Origin: an uncultured Bacillota bacterium
GTDB taxonomy: Bacteria; Bacillota; Clostridia; Tissierellales; Tepidimicrobiaceae
NCBI GenBank assembly: GCA_937967955.1
Contig: CALBUB010000016.1
Span: forward strand, 1 to 31,192
DNA length: 31,192 nucleotides
Direction of reading: 5' to 3'
Shown: one piece after another, positions 7,245 through 15,403 of the stretch
Position numbering within the stretch: the first letter of the stretch is position 1
How the letters are laid out: every line of letters starts with the position of its first letter
The notes under the pieces: generated by a model
The model's input: the letters and a program-made list of their open reading frames with translations, nothing else
Database searches by the model: none
What the model was told of the DNA's origin: nothing
Program-made: the position numbers and the translations under genes

Positions 7245-8135
7245 CTACTGTTCTTGTAAAGTTTTTATATTCTCTATGGCTATATTCCTTTTTATCTTTA
7301 ATAATTCTATACTATTGCTATCTAGTGCCTTTTGCATGTCACCTATGGCCAAGGATAGTTTTTCTAAATCCTTTACTTTGTCATCTTTTAATTTTTGTCT
7401 TATCCTTACTGTAGGTTCTTGGGTTTCATTTAATAGTCTACTTGCTTCCTCCTTATTTCCATTCTGAGCTAATATGAAGGCCTGGTGTACAGAATGTTTT
7501 ACTCTGGATAGATCTCCTCTAATTTCATCTTTATATAAATCGAAAAAGACTGCTAAGGAATTAAAAGCTTTACTTCCAGCATCTAAAATTCCATTTATAT
7601 CCCTATTTTCAATAGCAACTGTTAAAGCATTTAGATTCCTTTTAAATTCATCTCCTTTATCAGATGTGGCTCCTCTATCCAGCCCTTCCACCTCATAGTC
7701 GTTCCAGCTCTTATGGATATCTCCAAGTTTCTTATCTATTTCCTGCCATTTACTAATAAGCTCTTCTTCTTTAGTTTTTGTAGCCTGCTTGTCACTTTCT
7801 TGGTCTTGGTTTTGTTTTTGTTGGTCTTCACCTTGCTGCTGTCCATCTTGCCGTTGTCCTTCCTGGGATTCTTCAGCATTCTGCTTATCCTTTTTTTGAG
7901 CTTCTTTCTCTTCTGAACTAATAACCTGGAACTCTGATTCTGTTAATTTTATCATCTCTTCTATGGAGTCTATAGATTGTAGAAGACTATCTAAGCCGTC
8001 TGATACCTTGACTAAAGTCTCAGGGGCTCTTTCCTTTTTTTCTATACCTTTAACCTGTTCATTCTTTTTAGGTGCACAGGCTGATAATAAAATAAGTAGA
8101 ATTATAGCTAATACTAAGTAAAAACTCCTTCTCAA
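7245..8135 (-). CDS. Gln-rich lipoprotein of unknown function
   Basis: A secreted, membrane-anchored protein of 296 residues. The signal peptide RRSFYLVLAIILLILL ends in lipobox LSAC, with C20 the lipidated residue. Residues about 77-123 are a low-complexity linker rich in Gln, Glu, Lys and Asp, with no homology I recognise. The C-terminal half (about 124-296) is predicted helical. The start chosen is TTG at 8135, because AGAGGTGAT is correctly spaced for it. The longer form begins at GTG 8144, which overlaps the ribosome-binding site. It sits between cls and the aminotransferase on the same strand without a terminator. Function unknown; an envelope role is suggested by the lipobox and the cls neighbour. 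Confidence 0.82.
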   Translation of the reverse strand: MRRSFYLVLAIILLILLSACAPKKNEQVKGIEKKERAPETLVKVSDGLDSLLQSIDSIEEMIKLTESEFQVISSEEKEAQKKDKQNAEESQEGQRQDGQQQGEDQQKQNQDQESDKQATKTKEEELISKWQEIDKKLGDIHKSWNDYEVEGLDRGATSDKGDEFKRNLNALTVAIENRDINGILDAGSKAFNSLAVFFDLYKDEIRGDLSRVKHSVHQAFILAQNGNKEEASRLLNETQEPTVRIRQKLKDDKVKDLEKLSLAIGDMQKALDSNSIELLKIKRNIAIENIKTLQEQ

Positions 8136-8189
8136 GCTTATCACCTCTTAGGATAGTTTATCCCTTAATATATTTTTTTATCCTCCCAA

Positions 8190-9644
8190 CTACAATATAG
8201 GTGATAGCAATCTTGAGAAGGCCTCTTTTAGTTTTATAATATTAGATCTATTTTGATAAATTTCAATAGTTATCTCTTTGCAGTGCTCTAAATCTTTATT
8301 AAATTGTTCTACCATCCTCCTATTTACATCTTCATCATATATGAAGGCATTTACTTCAAAATTAAGCTTAAAACTCCTTATATCCAAATTAGCAGTACCT
8401 ATAGAACTGATAAAGTCATCCATTATAAAAGTTTTACAGTGTAAAAAGCCATTTTCATAAGTATAAAATTTTACTCCTGCCTCTAAAAGCTCCCCCACAT
8501 AGGAAAGGCCTGCCCAATATATAAAGGGATGGTCTGGCTTGCAAGGTATCATTATCTTTACATCTACTCCTGAAAGGCCAGCAACCTTTAAGGCATCATA
8601 TATACTATCATCTGGAATAAAATAAGGAGTTTGTATGTATATTCTTTTTTTAGCTTTAGTAATCATGCTGAAATAGCCATCTTTTATACTAGCCCACTGG
8701 GAATCAGGACCACTGCTTACTATCTGTACTCCAGCCTTACCACTGCCTACTTTTGTAGGGGATGCAATATCAAAAGCACTATCATCTTTCGCTGCAAATT
8801 TCCAATCCTTTATGAATTGCCACTTTAATTCTTCAACAGCAGAACCTTTAATCTTTATATGGGTATCTCTCCAAAAGCCAAATTTTTTCGATAAACCTAA
8901 GTATTCATCTCCTATATTAAAGCCTCCAATATAAGCTTCTTCTCCATCGATTATGCATATCTTCCTGTGATTTCTGTAATTTATCCTAAAAGCAAAATAG
9001 GAAAGAAAAGGAGGAAAAAATACTGCTACTTTTCCTCCTGCCTTTTTAAATTCTCTAAAATAATCTCTGGCTAATTTTCTTCCTCCCATACCGTCATAGA
9101 GGAATTTAACGTCTACCCCTTCTTTTACCTTATCTGTCAAGGCAGCAATTAGCTTTCTGCCTATATTATCACTTCTTACAATATAATATTCTAGATATAT
9201 ATATTTTTTAGCTTTAGATATACTTTTTAAAAGGGCAGCAAATTTTTCTTCACCTGAGAAAAATAGTTCTATTTCATTGTCCTCAGAAAAGTATGATTGA
9301 TTAGCTAAAATATGCATATTTATAAAGCTTTCATATTCTGCTGTTTTATGGTTAGAAAACTTATATATATCTTTTTTTATTCTTTCTCCCTGGCATAAAA
9401 CCTTTTCTCTAATATGCTTATCCTCTTCTTCTTTTAACTGGAACAGCCTCTTTTTATTAAAATCTTGGCCAAGAAATAGATAAAGTATAAAACCTATTCC
9501 AGGTAGAAAAATTATTACCATGAACCATAGCCAGGTAGATGTGGGGTTTTTTCTCTGAGAGAATACTATTAGTATTGCAAATAACATATTTAGCCAAAAA
9601 TTATTTCTTAACAGCCATATATAGCCATCTACTATAGCTTCCAT
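8190..9644 (-). CDS. cls: Cardiolipin synthase (phospholipase D family)
   Basis: Joins two phosphatidylglycerol molecules to make cardiolipin and glycerol at the membrane. The 484-residue protein has two N-terminal membrane helices (about 10-30 and 38-58) and two HKD motifs: H226, K228, D233 in HRKICIID and H402, K404, D409 in HCKTFIMD, each followed by the usual GGFN or GTANLD segment. Length fits bacterial ClsA. It begins 20 bp after typA, with GGTGAT as ribosome-binding site, so the two are likely co-transcribed. Confidence 0.95.
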   Translation of the reverse strand: MEAIVDGYIWLLRNNFWLNMLFAILIVFSQRKNPTSTWLWFMVIIFLPGIGFILYLFLGQDFNKKRLFQLKEEEDKHIREKVLCQGERIKKDIYKFSNHKTAEYESFINMHILANQSYFSEDNEIELFFSGEEKFAALLKSISKAKKYIYLEYYIVRSDNIGRKLIAALTDKVKEGVDVKFLYDGMGGRKLARDYFREFKKAGGKVAVFFPPFLSYFAFRINYRNHRKICIIDGEEAYIGGFNIGDEYLGLSKKFGFWRDTHIKIKGSAVEELKWQFIKDWKFAAKDDSAFDIASPTKVGSGKAGVQIVSSGPDSQWASIKDGYFSMITKAKKRIYIQTPYFIPDDSIYDALKVAGLSGVDVKIMIPCKPDHPFIYWAGLSYVGELLEAGVKFYTYENGFLHCKTFIMDDFISSIGTANLDIRSFKLNFEVNAFIYDEDVNRRMVEQFNKDLEHCKEITIEIYQNRSNIIKLKEAFSRLLSPIL

Positions 9645-9664
9645 ATTATCACCATTAAACCAGT

Positions 9665-11494
9665 TTAACTATGCTTTTTTGCTTTATGCCTCTTATTTGA
9701 GTCTAATATTTTCTTCCTTATTCTTATATTTTCAGGAGTTACTTCAACCAACTCATCATCCTCTATAAACTCAAGGGCTTCTTCTAAGCTCATCTTTTTA
9801 GGAGGGGATAATCTTAAAGCATCATCTGAGCCTGCAGCCCTAATATTAGTTAAATGTTTCTTTCTACACACGTTTACTTCAATATCCAGCCCTTTTGAAC
9901 TTGCCCCTATAACCATTCCAGCATATACTTCAGTCCCTGGGGAAATAAACAATACTCCCCTCTCCTGTGCTTGATAAAGGCCGTATGTGGTGGCTTCTCC
10001 TGTTTCGTGGGCAATAAGGGAACCTTCTTTTCTTGTGGGGATGTCTCCTTTATAAGGAGCATAGCCATCAAAAACGGAATTCAAAATTCCATTACCTTTA
10101 GTATCCGTCATAAATTCTTGACTATAACCAATTAAGCCTCTAGCTGGTATAGAAAATATGAGTCTAACATAGCCTCCCTTAGCTTCCGACATGCTAATAA
10201 GCTCGCCTTTCCTTCTGCCTAATTTTTCTATAACTGCACCAACATATTCTTCTGTCACATCTATATATACTCTTTCCATTGGTTCAAGTTTTCTTCCTGC
10301 ATCATCGTATTTATATAATACTACAGGCTTAGATACCTGAAACTCATAACCTTCCCTTCTCATGTTCTCGATTAAAACAGAAAGATGCAACTCTCCCCTA
10401 CCAGACACTTTAAAAGCATCAGTAGAATCGGTTTCTTCTACCCTTAAGCTTACATCTGTTTGTAATTCCTTAAATAACCTATTTCTCAACTGCCTAGAAG
10501 TAACATATTTTCCTTCTCTACCAGCAAAGGGACTGTCATTGACTGAAAAAGTCATGGCTATAGTAGGTTCAGATATCTCTACAAAGGGAAGGGGTTCAGG
10601 ATGAGCTACATGACATATAGTATCTCCTATATTTATTCCTTCTACTCCTGTTACTGCAATTATGCTGCCTACAGTTGCTTCCTCAACCTCTACCCTTTCC
10701 AAACCTTCAAATTCATATATATTTGTAATTTTAACTTTCTTTTGGTAGTCCTTCTTTTTCTCATTGACAATTATAGCCTCTTGGTTTACCCTTATTTTGC
10801 CTCTTTCAATCTTACCAATTCCAATTCTTCCTACGTAATCATTATAATCTATGGTAGAAATCAATACCTGTAAAGGTCCCTCCGTATCCCCTTCTGGTGC
10901 TGGAATATGCTTTATAATGGCTTCAAATAAATCTTTCATATCATTTCTATTTATATTCAAATCATAAGTGGCATATCCTTCCTTGGCTGAAGCATACACA
11001 CAGGGAGAGTCTAAATATTCTTCACCAGCTCCCAGCTCTATGAACAATTCTAATACCTCATCAACTACTTCCTCCGGTCTAGCTTCAGGCCTATCTATTT
11101 TGTTAATGCAAATAACAGCAGGTAAATCTAATTCTATTGCTTTTTTAAGGACAAACCTGGTTTGAGGCATAGGCCCTTCATAAGCATCAACAACTAATAT
11201 TACTCCGTCTACCATCTTTAGAACCCTTTCCACCTCGCCACCAAAATCAGCATGGCCAGGAGTATCTACTATATTAATCTTTATTCCCTTATAGTGGATG
11301 GCTGTATTCTTAGCAAGAATAGTTATGCCTCTTTCTCTTTCTATTTCATTAGAATCCATAACCCTTTCTTCAACCAACTGATTTTCTCTAAAAATTCCAC
11401 TTTGTTTGAGTAAACAATCTACTAGAGTAGTCTTACCATGATCCACATGGGCGATTATAGCTATATTTCTAATATCGTCCCTTGTTACTTTCAT
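9665..11494 (-). CDS. typA: Ribosome-associated GTPase TypA/BipA
   Basis: A translational GTPase of the EF-G family that binds the ribosome and helps large-subunit assembly, especially under stress and cold. The 609-residue length is standard. Motifs: G1 AHVDHGKT (15-22), G2 in ERGITI, G3 DTPGH, G4 NKID, G5 SAK, then beta-barrel, EF-G-like III and V domains and the BipA-specific C-terminal domain ending in a basic tail (KRHKAKKHS). It is the first gene of a minus-strand unit running on to cls. The ribosome-binding site is not strong (AAAAGG close to ATG), and a candidate promoter lies at 11542-11571. Confidence 0.97.
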   Translation of the reverse strand: MKVTRDDIRNIAIIAHVDHGKTTLVDCLLKQSGIFRENQLVEERVMDSNEIERERGITILAKNTAIHYKGIKINIVDTPGHADFGGEVERVLKMVDGVILVVDAYEGPMPQTRFVLKKAIELDLPAVICINKIDRPEARPEEVVDEVLELFIELGAGEEYLDSPCVYASAKEGYATYDLNINRNDMKDLFEAIIKHIPAPEGDTEGPLQVLISTIDYNDYVGRIGIGKIERGKIRVNQEAIIVNEKKKDYQKKVKITNIYEFEGLERVEVEEATVGSIIAVTGVEGINIGDTICHVAHPEPLPFVEISEPTIAMTFSVNDSPFAGREGKYVTSRQLRNRLFKELQTDVSLRVEETDSTDAFKVSGRGELHLSVLIENMRREGYEFQVSKPVVLYKYDDAGRKLEPMERVYIDVTEEYVGAVIEKLGRRKGELISMSEAKGGYVRLIFSIPARGLIGYSQEFMTDTKGNGILNSVFDGYAPYKGDIPTRKEGSLIAHETGEATTYGLYQAQERGVLFISPGTEVYAGMVIGASSKGLDIEVNVCRKKHLTNIRAAGSDDALRLSPPKKMSLEEALEFIEDDELVEVTPENIRIRKKILDSNKRHKAKKHS

Positions 11495-11541
11495 ACCTTT
11501 TCACTTCCTATTCCTTAACTATTTTGATTCTTGCAAAAGCA

Positions 11542-11571
11542 ATTTTATCACAATATAAACTGTAATTACAA
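11542..11571 (-). promoter_or_regulatory. Candidate typA promoter
   Basis: On the minus strand TTGTAA (11566-11571) is 18 nt from TAAAAT (11542-11547), just downstream of the hairpin that ends the preceding gene. Matches are fair, not perfect. Confidence 0.45.
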
Positions 11572-11579
11572 CAAAATAC

Positions 11580-11600
11580 ATGACAGGTTAAACCTGTCAT
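11580..11600 (-). terminator. Hairpin at the end of the RsbW-like gene, probable terminator
   Basis: ATGACAGG and CCTGTCAT form an almost perfect palindrome containing the TGA stop. The minus-strand tail GTATTTTG is T-rich but interrupted, so termination may be partial. Confidence 0.6.
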
Positions 11601-11998
11601 ACTTTGGATTTTGTTATATGTTTTATCGCCACTACCCTGTTTTTGTCAATATAAAACTCATCAGATAAGCCATCTACAATGACAAGCCCTCTTCCACAAC
11701 ATTTTAACTCTTCAGGGTCATAGGAAGAAATATCGTAATCTATACCTGGGCCTTCATCTACTACTTCAATCTTCAAACAACCATCCTCCATAGCTAATAA
11801 AAGATATACATTTTTACTTATATCACAACAATTGCCATGGATAACTCCATTTACAATCAATTCATTAATTATTAGTCGCACATCAAACATTATGTCCTGG
11901 TCATCAATAACCTGCCTTAAATTGTTTAGTGCCTTGTCTATAAAAGCCTTTACATCATTTAAACTGCTACACACGGAACCTTTGAATATTAATGCCAT
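11597..11998 (-). CDS. Anti-sigma factor-like ATP-binding protein (RsbW/SpoIIAB-type HATPase)
   Basis: A 133-residue GHKL-fold protein of the serine-kinase anti-sigma group. N-box NELIVN holds E46 and N50, the G1 box is DEGPGID (81-87), and the G2 box is GRGL (102-105) followed by VDGLSDEF as in RsbW. In the family such proteins bind a sigma factor or phosphorylate an anti-anti-sigma (STAS) partner. Neither partner is adjacent: it stands alone between typA and the rubredoxin gene. It has several cysteines (10, 57, 58, 74, 100, 101), which is unusual but of unknown meaning. ATG at 11998 has only a weak ribosome-binding site (GTGAG). The accessory sigma gene at 2171 is a possible but unproven partner. 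Confidence 0.88.
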   Translation of the reverse strand: MALIFKGSVCSSLNDVKAFIDKALNNLRQVIDDQDIMFDVRLIINELIVNGVIHGNCCDISKNVYLLLAMEDGCLKIEVVDEGPGIDYDISSYDPEELKCCGRGLVIVDGLSDEFYIDKNRVVAIKHITKSKV

Positions 11999-12186
11999 CT
12001 AACTCACGCCTATCCCTATTATTTTTTCTATTATAATTTTACCCATATATATTTCCCTTAACCTATAATGGGAATATTTATTTTACACAACACTATATTA
12101 CTATTTTAACAAATTTTTATCATTTTAGTTTAAGTATTTCATAAATGGGTAATATTTAAAAAAATACATATGAAAGGGGTATCTAT

Positions 12187-12348
12187 ATGGACAGATACGT
12201 TTGTGAACCTTGTGGCTACGTTTATGATCCAGAAGTTGGCGATCCAGACAACGGTATAGAGCCTGGTACACCTTTTGAGGAATTGCCAGATGATTGGGTT
12301 TGCCCAATTTGTGGCGCATCAAAAGATGATTTTGTAAAAGAAGAGTAA
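12187..12348 (+). CDS. Rubredoxin
   Basis: A 53-residue one-iron electron carrier of anaerobes, feeding electrons to oxygen or peroxide reductases and similar partners. Iron ligands are C6 and C9 (CEPCGYVYD) and C39 and C42 (CPICGASKDDF); the conserved GDPDNGIEPGTPFEELPDDW segment lies between them. The gene starts with ATG after GAAAGGGG (12172-12179). It stands alone on the plus strand, and no partner oxidoreductase is next to it. Its downstream hairpin is shared with the convergent engB gene. Confidence 0.97.
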   Translation: MDRYVCEPCGYVYDPEVGDPDNGIEPGTPFEELPDDWVCPICGASKDDFVKEE

Positions 12349-12350
12349 AT

Positions 12351-12384
12351 AAAGAGCAGCCATCCGCTAGGATGGCTGCTCTTT
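12351..12384. terminator. Bidirectional terminator between rubredoxin and engB
   Basis: A 15-bp perfect stem (AAAGAGCAGCCATCC with GGATGGCTGCTCTTT) with a four-base loop serves both convergent genes. The right arm encodes the last five residues of EngB, and its TAG stop (12367-12369) lies in the loop. T-tracts on both sides are short. Confidence 0.85.
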
Positions 12385-12966
12385 ATCTAATACTTGCTTA
12401 ATTAATGTCCAAAGTTTATCCTTATTTAACTTAGTAACAGCTGAGTAGGGGACGATCAACTCAGGCTTATCTACTCCTAACTTATCTTTTATTATTTTTA
12501 TATGTTTTTGGAATCTTCCTTTAGATATCTTATCTGCTTTAGTGGCTACTACCAAGCCCCTATAGTTATAAGACTTAATCCAGTTGTACATCATTACATC
12601 CAACTCTGTAGGCTCATGGCGTATATCTACTAAGAGTATAATATCCTTTAAATTTTCTCTTGTACTTAAATATTCTTCAATAATACGTCCCCATTTAGCT
12701 TGTTCCTTTTTTGAAACCTGTGCATAACCGTAGCCGGGCAAGTCTACCAATCTAAATTTATCATTGATGTTATAGAAATTAATAGTTCTAGTTTTACCAG
12801 GTTTACTACTGGTTTTAGCAAGATTCTTCCTATTTACCATAGAGTTTATAAAATTAGATTTGCCTACATTGGACCTGCCAACAAGCACAATCTCTGGCAG
12901 GTGGTTACTAGGATATTGGTTTTTGTCTACAGCTATCTTTTCCAATTTAGCTTTTACTATCTTCAT
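12367..12966 (-). CDS. engB: Ribosome biogenesis GTPase EngB (YsxC)
   Basis: A TrmE-Era-like GTPase needed for 50S subunit assembly. The 199-residue protein has G1 GRSNVGKS (30-37), G2 around KPGKTRTINF, G3 DLPGYGYA, G4 TKAD and G5 SAV. The start overlaps the 3' end of lon by 20 bp, so it is translationally coupled to lon. The lon-engB order is conserved in Firmicutes (lonA-ysxC in Bacillus). Its last codons are part of a terminator. Confidence 0.96.
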   Translation of the reverse strand: MKIVKAKLEKIAVDKNQYPSNHLPEIVLVGRSNVGKSNFINSMVNRKNLAKTSSKPGKTRTINFYNINDKFRLVDLPGYGYAQVSKKEQAKWGRIIEEYLSTRENLKDIILLVDIRHEPTELDVMMYNWIKSYNYRGLVVATKADKISKGRFQKHIKIIKDKLGVDKPELIVPYSAVTKLNKDKLWTLIKQVLDKEQPS

Positions 12967-15313
12967 GACCTTCTTCCTCTTTCAATAAAGAATGTTCTAA
13001 AACTTCATCCATATTTTTCACCAGGATGAATTCTATCTTTCTCTTTATCTTATTAGGAATCTCTTGCAGATCCCTCTTGTTTTCATAGGGTAATATAACC
13101 TTCTTTATACCTATTCTATTGGCAGCCAATACTTTTTCCTTTATTCCTCCAACTGGTAGAACCCTGCCCCTTAAAGTTATTTCCCCAGTCATAGCCACAT
13201 CCTTATTGACAGCCCTATTAGTTAAGGCTGATATGGCTGCAGTAGCCATAGTTATACCTGCTGATGGACCATCCTTAGGAATGGCACCTTCTGGCACGTG
13301 AACGTGTATATCCATCTCTTTATAGAAATTGCTATCTATACCAAGCTTATCACAATTAGCCCTTATATAACTAATGCCTGCCATAGCAGATTCTTTCATT
13401 ACTTCTCCTAATTTTCCTGTTAATTGTAATTTTCCAGTTCCTTTCATACAATTAACCTCAATGGAAAGACTCTCTCCTCCAAAGGGAGTCCAGGCTAGTC
13501 CCGTTGCTACACCAACCTGACTTTCTTTTTCAGCCACATCTGGTAAATATTTTTCTTTACCTAAATATTTGGGTATATTATCCCTATTAATCCTTATGGC
13601 TGTCTGTCCTGTTTCCACAATATTTTTAGCTACCTTCCTACATATATTAGCAATATTCCTTTCTAGCTCTCTTACACCTGCCTCCCTAGTGTAGTCATTT
13701 ATTATTTTTCGCACTGCATTTTCTGATATATTCAGATTTTCTTCTTTTAGCCCATGCTCTTTTATCTGTTTTGGAATAAGGTGGTTCATTGCAATCTTTA
13801 CCTTTTCTTCTTCTGTATAACCACTAATCCTTATAATCTCCATTCTATCTAGTAATGGTGCAGGAATTGTGCTAGTACTATTGGCTGTAGTTACGAATAG
13901 AACTTTGGATAAATCAAAGGGCACATCAATATAGTGATCAGTAAATTCCTTATTCTGTTCTGGATCTAGTATTTCTAGTAGGGCACTTGCAGGATCTCCT
14001 CTGAAACTACTACTTAACTTATCAATTTCATCAAATAAAAACACTGGATTCTTTGTGCCAGCCCTTCGTATTAGGGAAATTACCCTACCAGGCATTGCAC
14101 CTACATAGGTTCTCCTATGACCTCTTAATTCTGCTTCATCCTGTACTCCACCAAGGGACATCCTTATAAACTTTCTATTAAGGGATTCAGCAATGGATCT
14201 GGCAATGGATGTTTTTCCTACGCCTGGAGGACCTAACAAGCATAGAATAGGCCCTTTTATCTCTTTTGTAAGCTTTCTTATAGCTATAAACTCTAATATC
14301 CTTTCTTTAACATCGTTCAAGCCATAATGATCCCTATTTAATATTTCTCTGGCCCTTTTAATATCCGTCTTATCCTTGCTTTCCTTAGACCAGGGAAGCT
14401 CTAATAGCCAATCTAAGTAGTTACGTATAACAGTTGTTTCTGGAGAATGTTCTGGCATTCTTTCAAGCTTTTCCACTTCTTTTAGAGCTTTCTCTTTTGC
14501 TACAGCAGGCATTTTTGCTTCTTCAATCTTTTCCCTATATTCCTCTATTTCCTTATCAAAGCCTTCATCTTCTCCTAACTCCTTTTGGATTGCTCGTAAC
14601 TGTTCCTTAAGGAAATATTCTTTTTGTAGCTTAGATATTTGGGTTCTTACACGCTGATTTATCCTTCTTTCTATTTTTAGCAGCTCAATTTCTTCTACTA
14701 AAAACTGATGGAGTAGTTCTAGCCTTTCATAAAAATCAAAGGCCTCTAGAATTTTTTGATGGGTTTCTGTTTTAAAGTTTATGTAAGATGAAATAACATC
14801 CGCTAATCTACCTGGATCCTCTATGTCGGTTACTGTTAACAATATATCGGCAGCCAGCCTATTGCTTAGTTTCAAATACTCTTCAAAGTCATTTATCACC
14901 AATCTCATTGCTGCCTGCATTTCCTTATCAATTTCTATATGGTCAGGCTCATAAGTATACTCATCTATATCAACTTCAAAATACTCGTCATCTCTAACTA
15001 TATTGACAATCTTCCCTCTATTTATCCCTTCTACCAATACCCTTACGCTGCCTCCAGGCAATTTCAATAGCTGTTTAATCTTACATACAGTCCCTACATG
15101 ATAAAATTCTTCAACAGTTGGCTCTTCAATTTTGGCATCTTTCTGAGTACATAGAAATATATGAGAATCGTTTACCATGGAGCTATCTAAGGCATTGATA
15201 GATTTTTCTCTACCCACATCAAAATGGATAACCATGTGAGGATAAACAGACATGCCTCTTAGCGGTATAAGAGGGATGGTTCTTCTCTGTACATCGTAAA
15301 GTTCCTTATCCAT
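12947..15313 (-). CDS. lon: ATP-dependent protease Lon (LonA)
   Basis: A cytosolic AAA+ protease that degrades misfolded and regulatory proteins. The 788-residue protein has the N-terminal substrate domain (about 10-205), Walker A GPPGVGKT (361-368), Walker B in VFLFDEIDKLS, and the C-terminal Ser-Lys protease: S684 in PKDGPSAG and K727 in GGIKEKVLAA. Length is normal. ATG at 15313 follows AAGGAGTG. It is separated from clpX by a terminator, so it needs its own promoter or readthrough; I see no clear -10/-35 in the 60-bp gap, and no CtsR-type repeat. lonB, often between clpX and lonA in related genomes, is absent here. Confidence 0.97.
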   Translation of the reverse strand: MDKELYDVQRRTIPLIPLRGMSVYPHMVIHFDVGREKSINALDSSMVNDSHIFLCTQKDAKIEEPTVEEFYHVGTVCKIKQLLKLPGGSVRVLVEGINRGKIVNIVRDDEYFEVDIDEYTYEPDHIEIDKEMQAAMRLVINDFEEYLKLSNRLAADILLTVTDIEDPGRLADVISSYINFKTETHQKILEAFDFYERLELLHQFLVEEIELLKIERRINQRVRTQISKLQKEYFLKEQLRAIQKELGEDEGFDKEIEEYREKIEEAKMPAVAKEKALKEVEKLERMPEHSPETTVIRNYLDWLLELPWSKESKDKTDIKRAREILNRDHYGLNDVKERILEFIAIRKLTKEIKGPILCLLGPPGVGKTSIARSIAESLNRKFIRMSLGGVQDEAELRGHRRTYVGAMPGRVISLIRRAGTKNPVFLFDEIDKLSSSFRGDPASALLEILDPEQNKEFTDHYIDVPFDLSKVLFVTTANSTSTIPAPLLDRMEIIRISGYTEEEKVKIAMNHLIPKQIKEHGLKEENLNISENAVRKIINDYTREAGVRELERNIANICRKVAKNIVETGQTAIRINRDNIPKYLGKEKYLPDVAEKESQVGVATGLAWTPFGGESLSIEVNCMKGTGKLQLTGKLGEVMKESAMAGISYIRANCDKLGIDSNFYKEMDIHVHVPEGAIPKDGPSAGITMATAAISALTNRAVNKDVAMTGEITLRGRVLPVGGIKEKVLAANRIGIKKVILPYENKRDLQEIPNKIKRKIEFILVKNMDEVLEHSLLKEEEGHEDSKS

Positions 15314-15374
15314 AGCTTCACTCCTTTTTTCACTATTGGTTACGGAGAGATGTGGTACATTTCCTGCTCGTTAT

Positions 15375-15403
15375 AAAAAAGGCCCACATTAGTGAGCCTT
15401 TTT
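15375..15403 (-). terminator. Terminator after clpX
   Basis: On the minus strand AAAAAGGCTCAC pairs with GTGGGCCTTTTTT around a TAAT loop (one G-U pair), ending in a T-run. The hairpin starts at the clpX TAA stop. Confidence 0.9.

Noticed and set aside
12125..12322. 65-codon minus-strand frame
   Set aside because: Antisense to the rubredoxin gene, whose four cysteine ligands are unmistakable.
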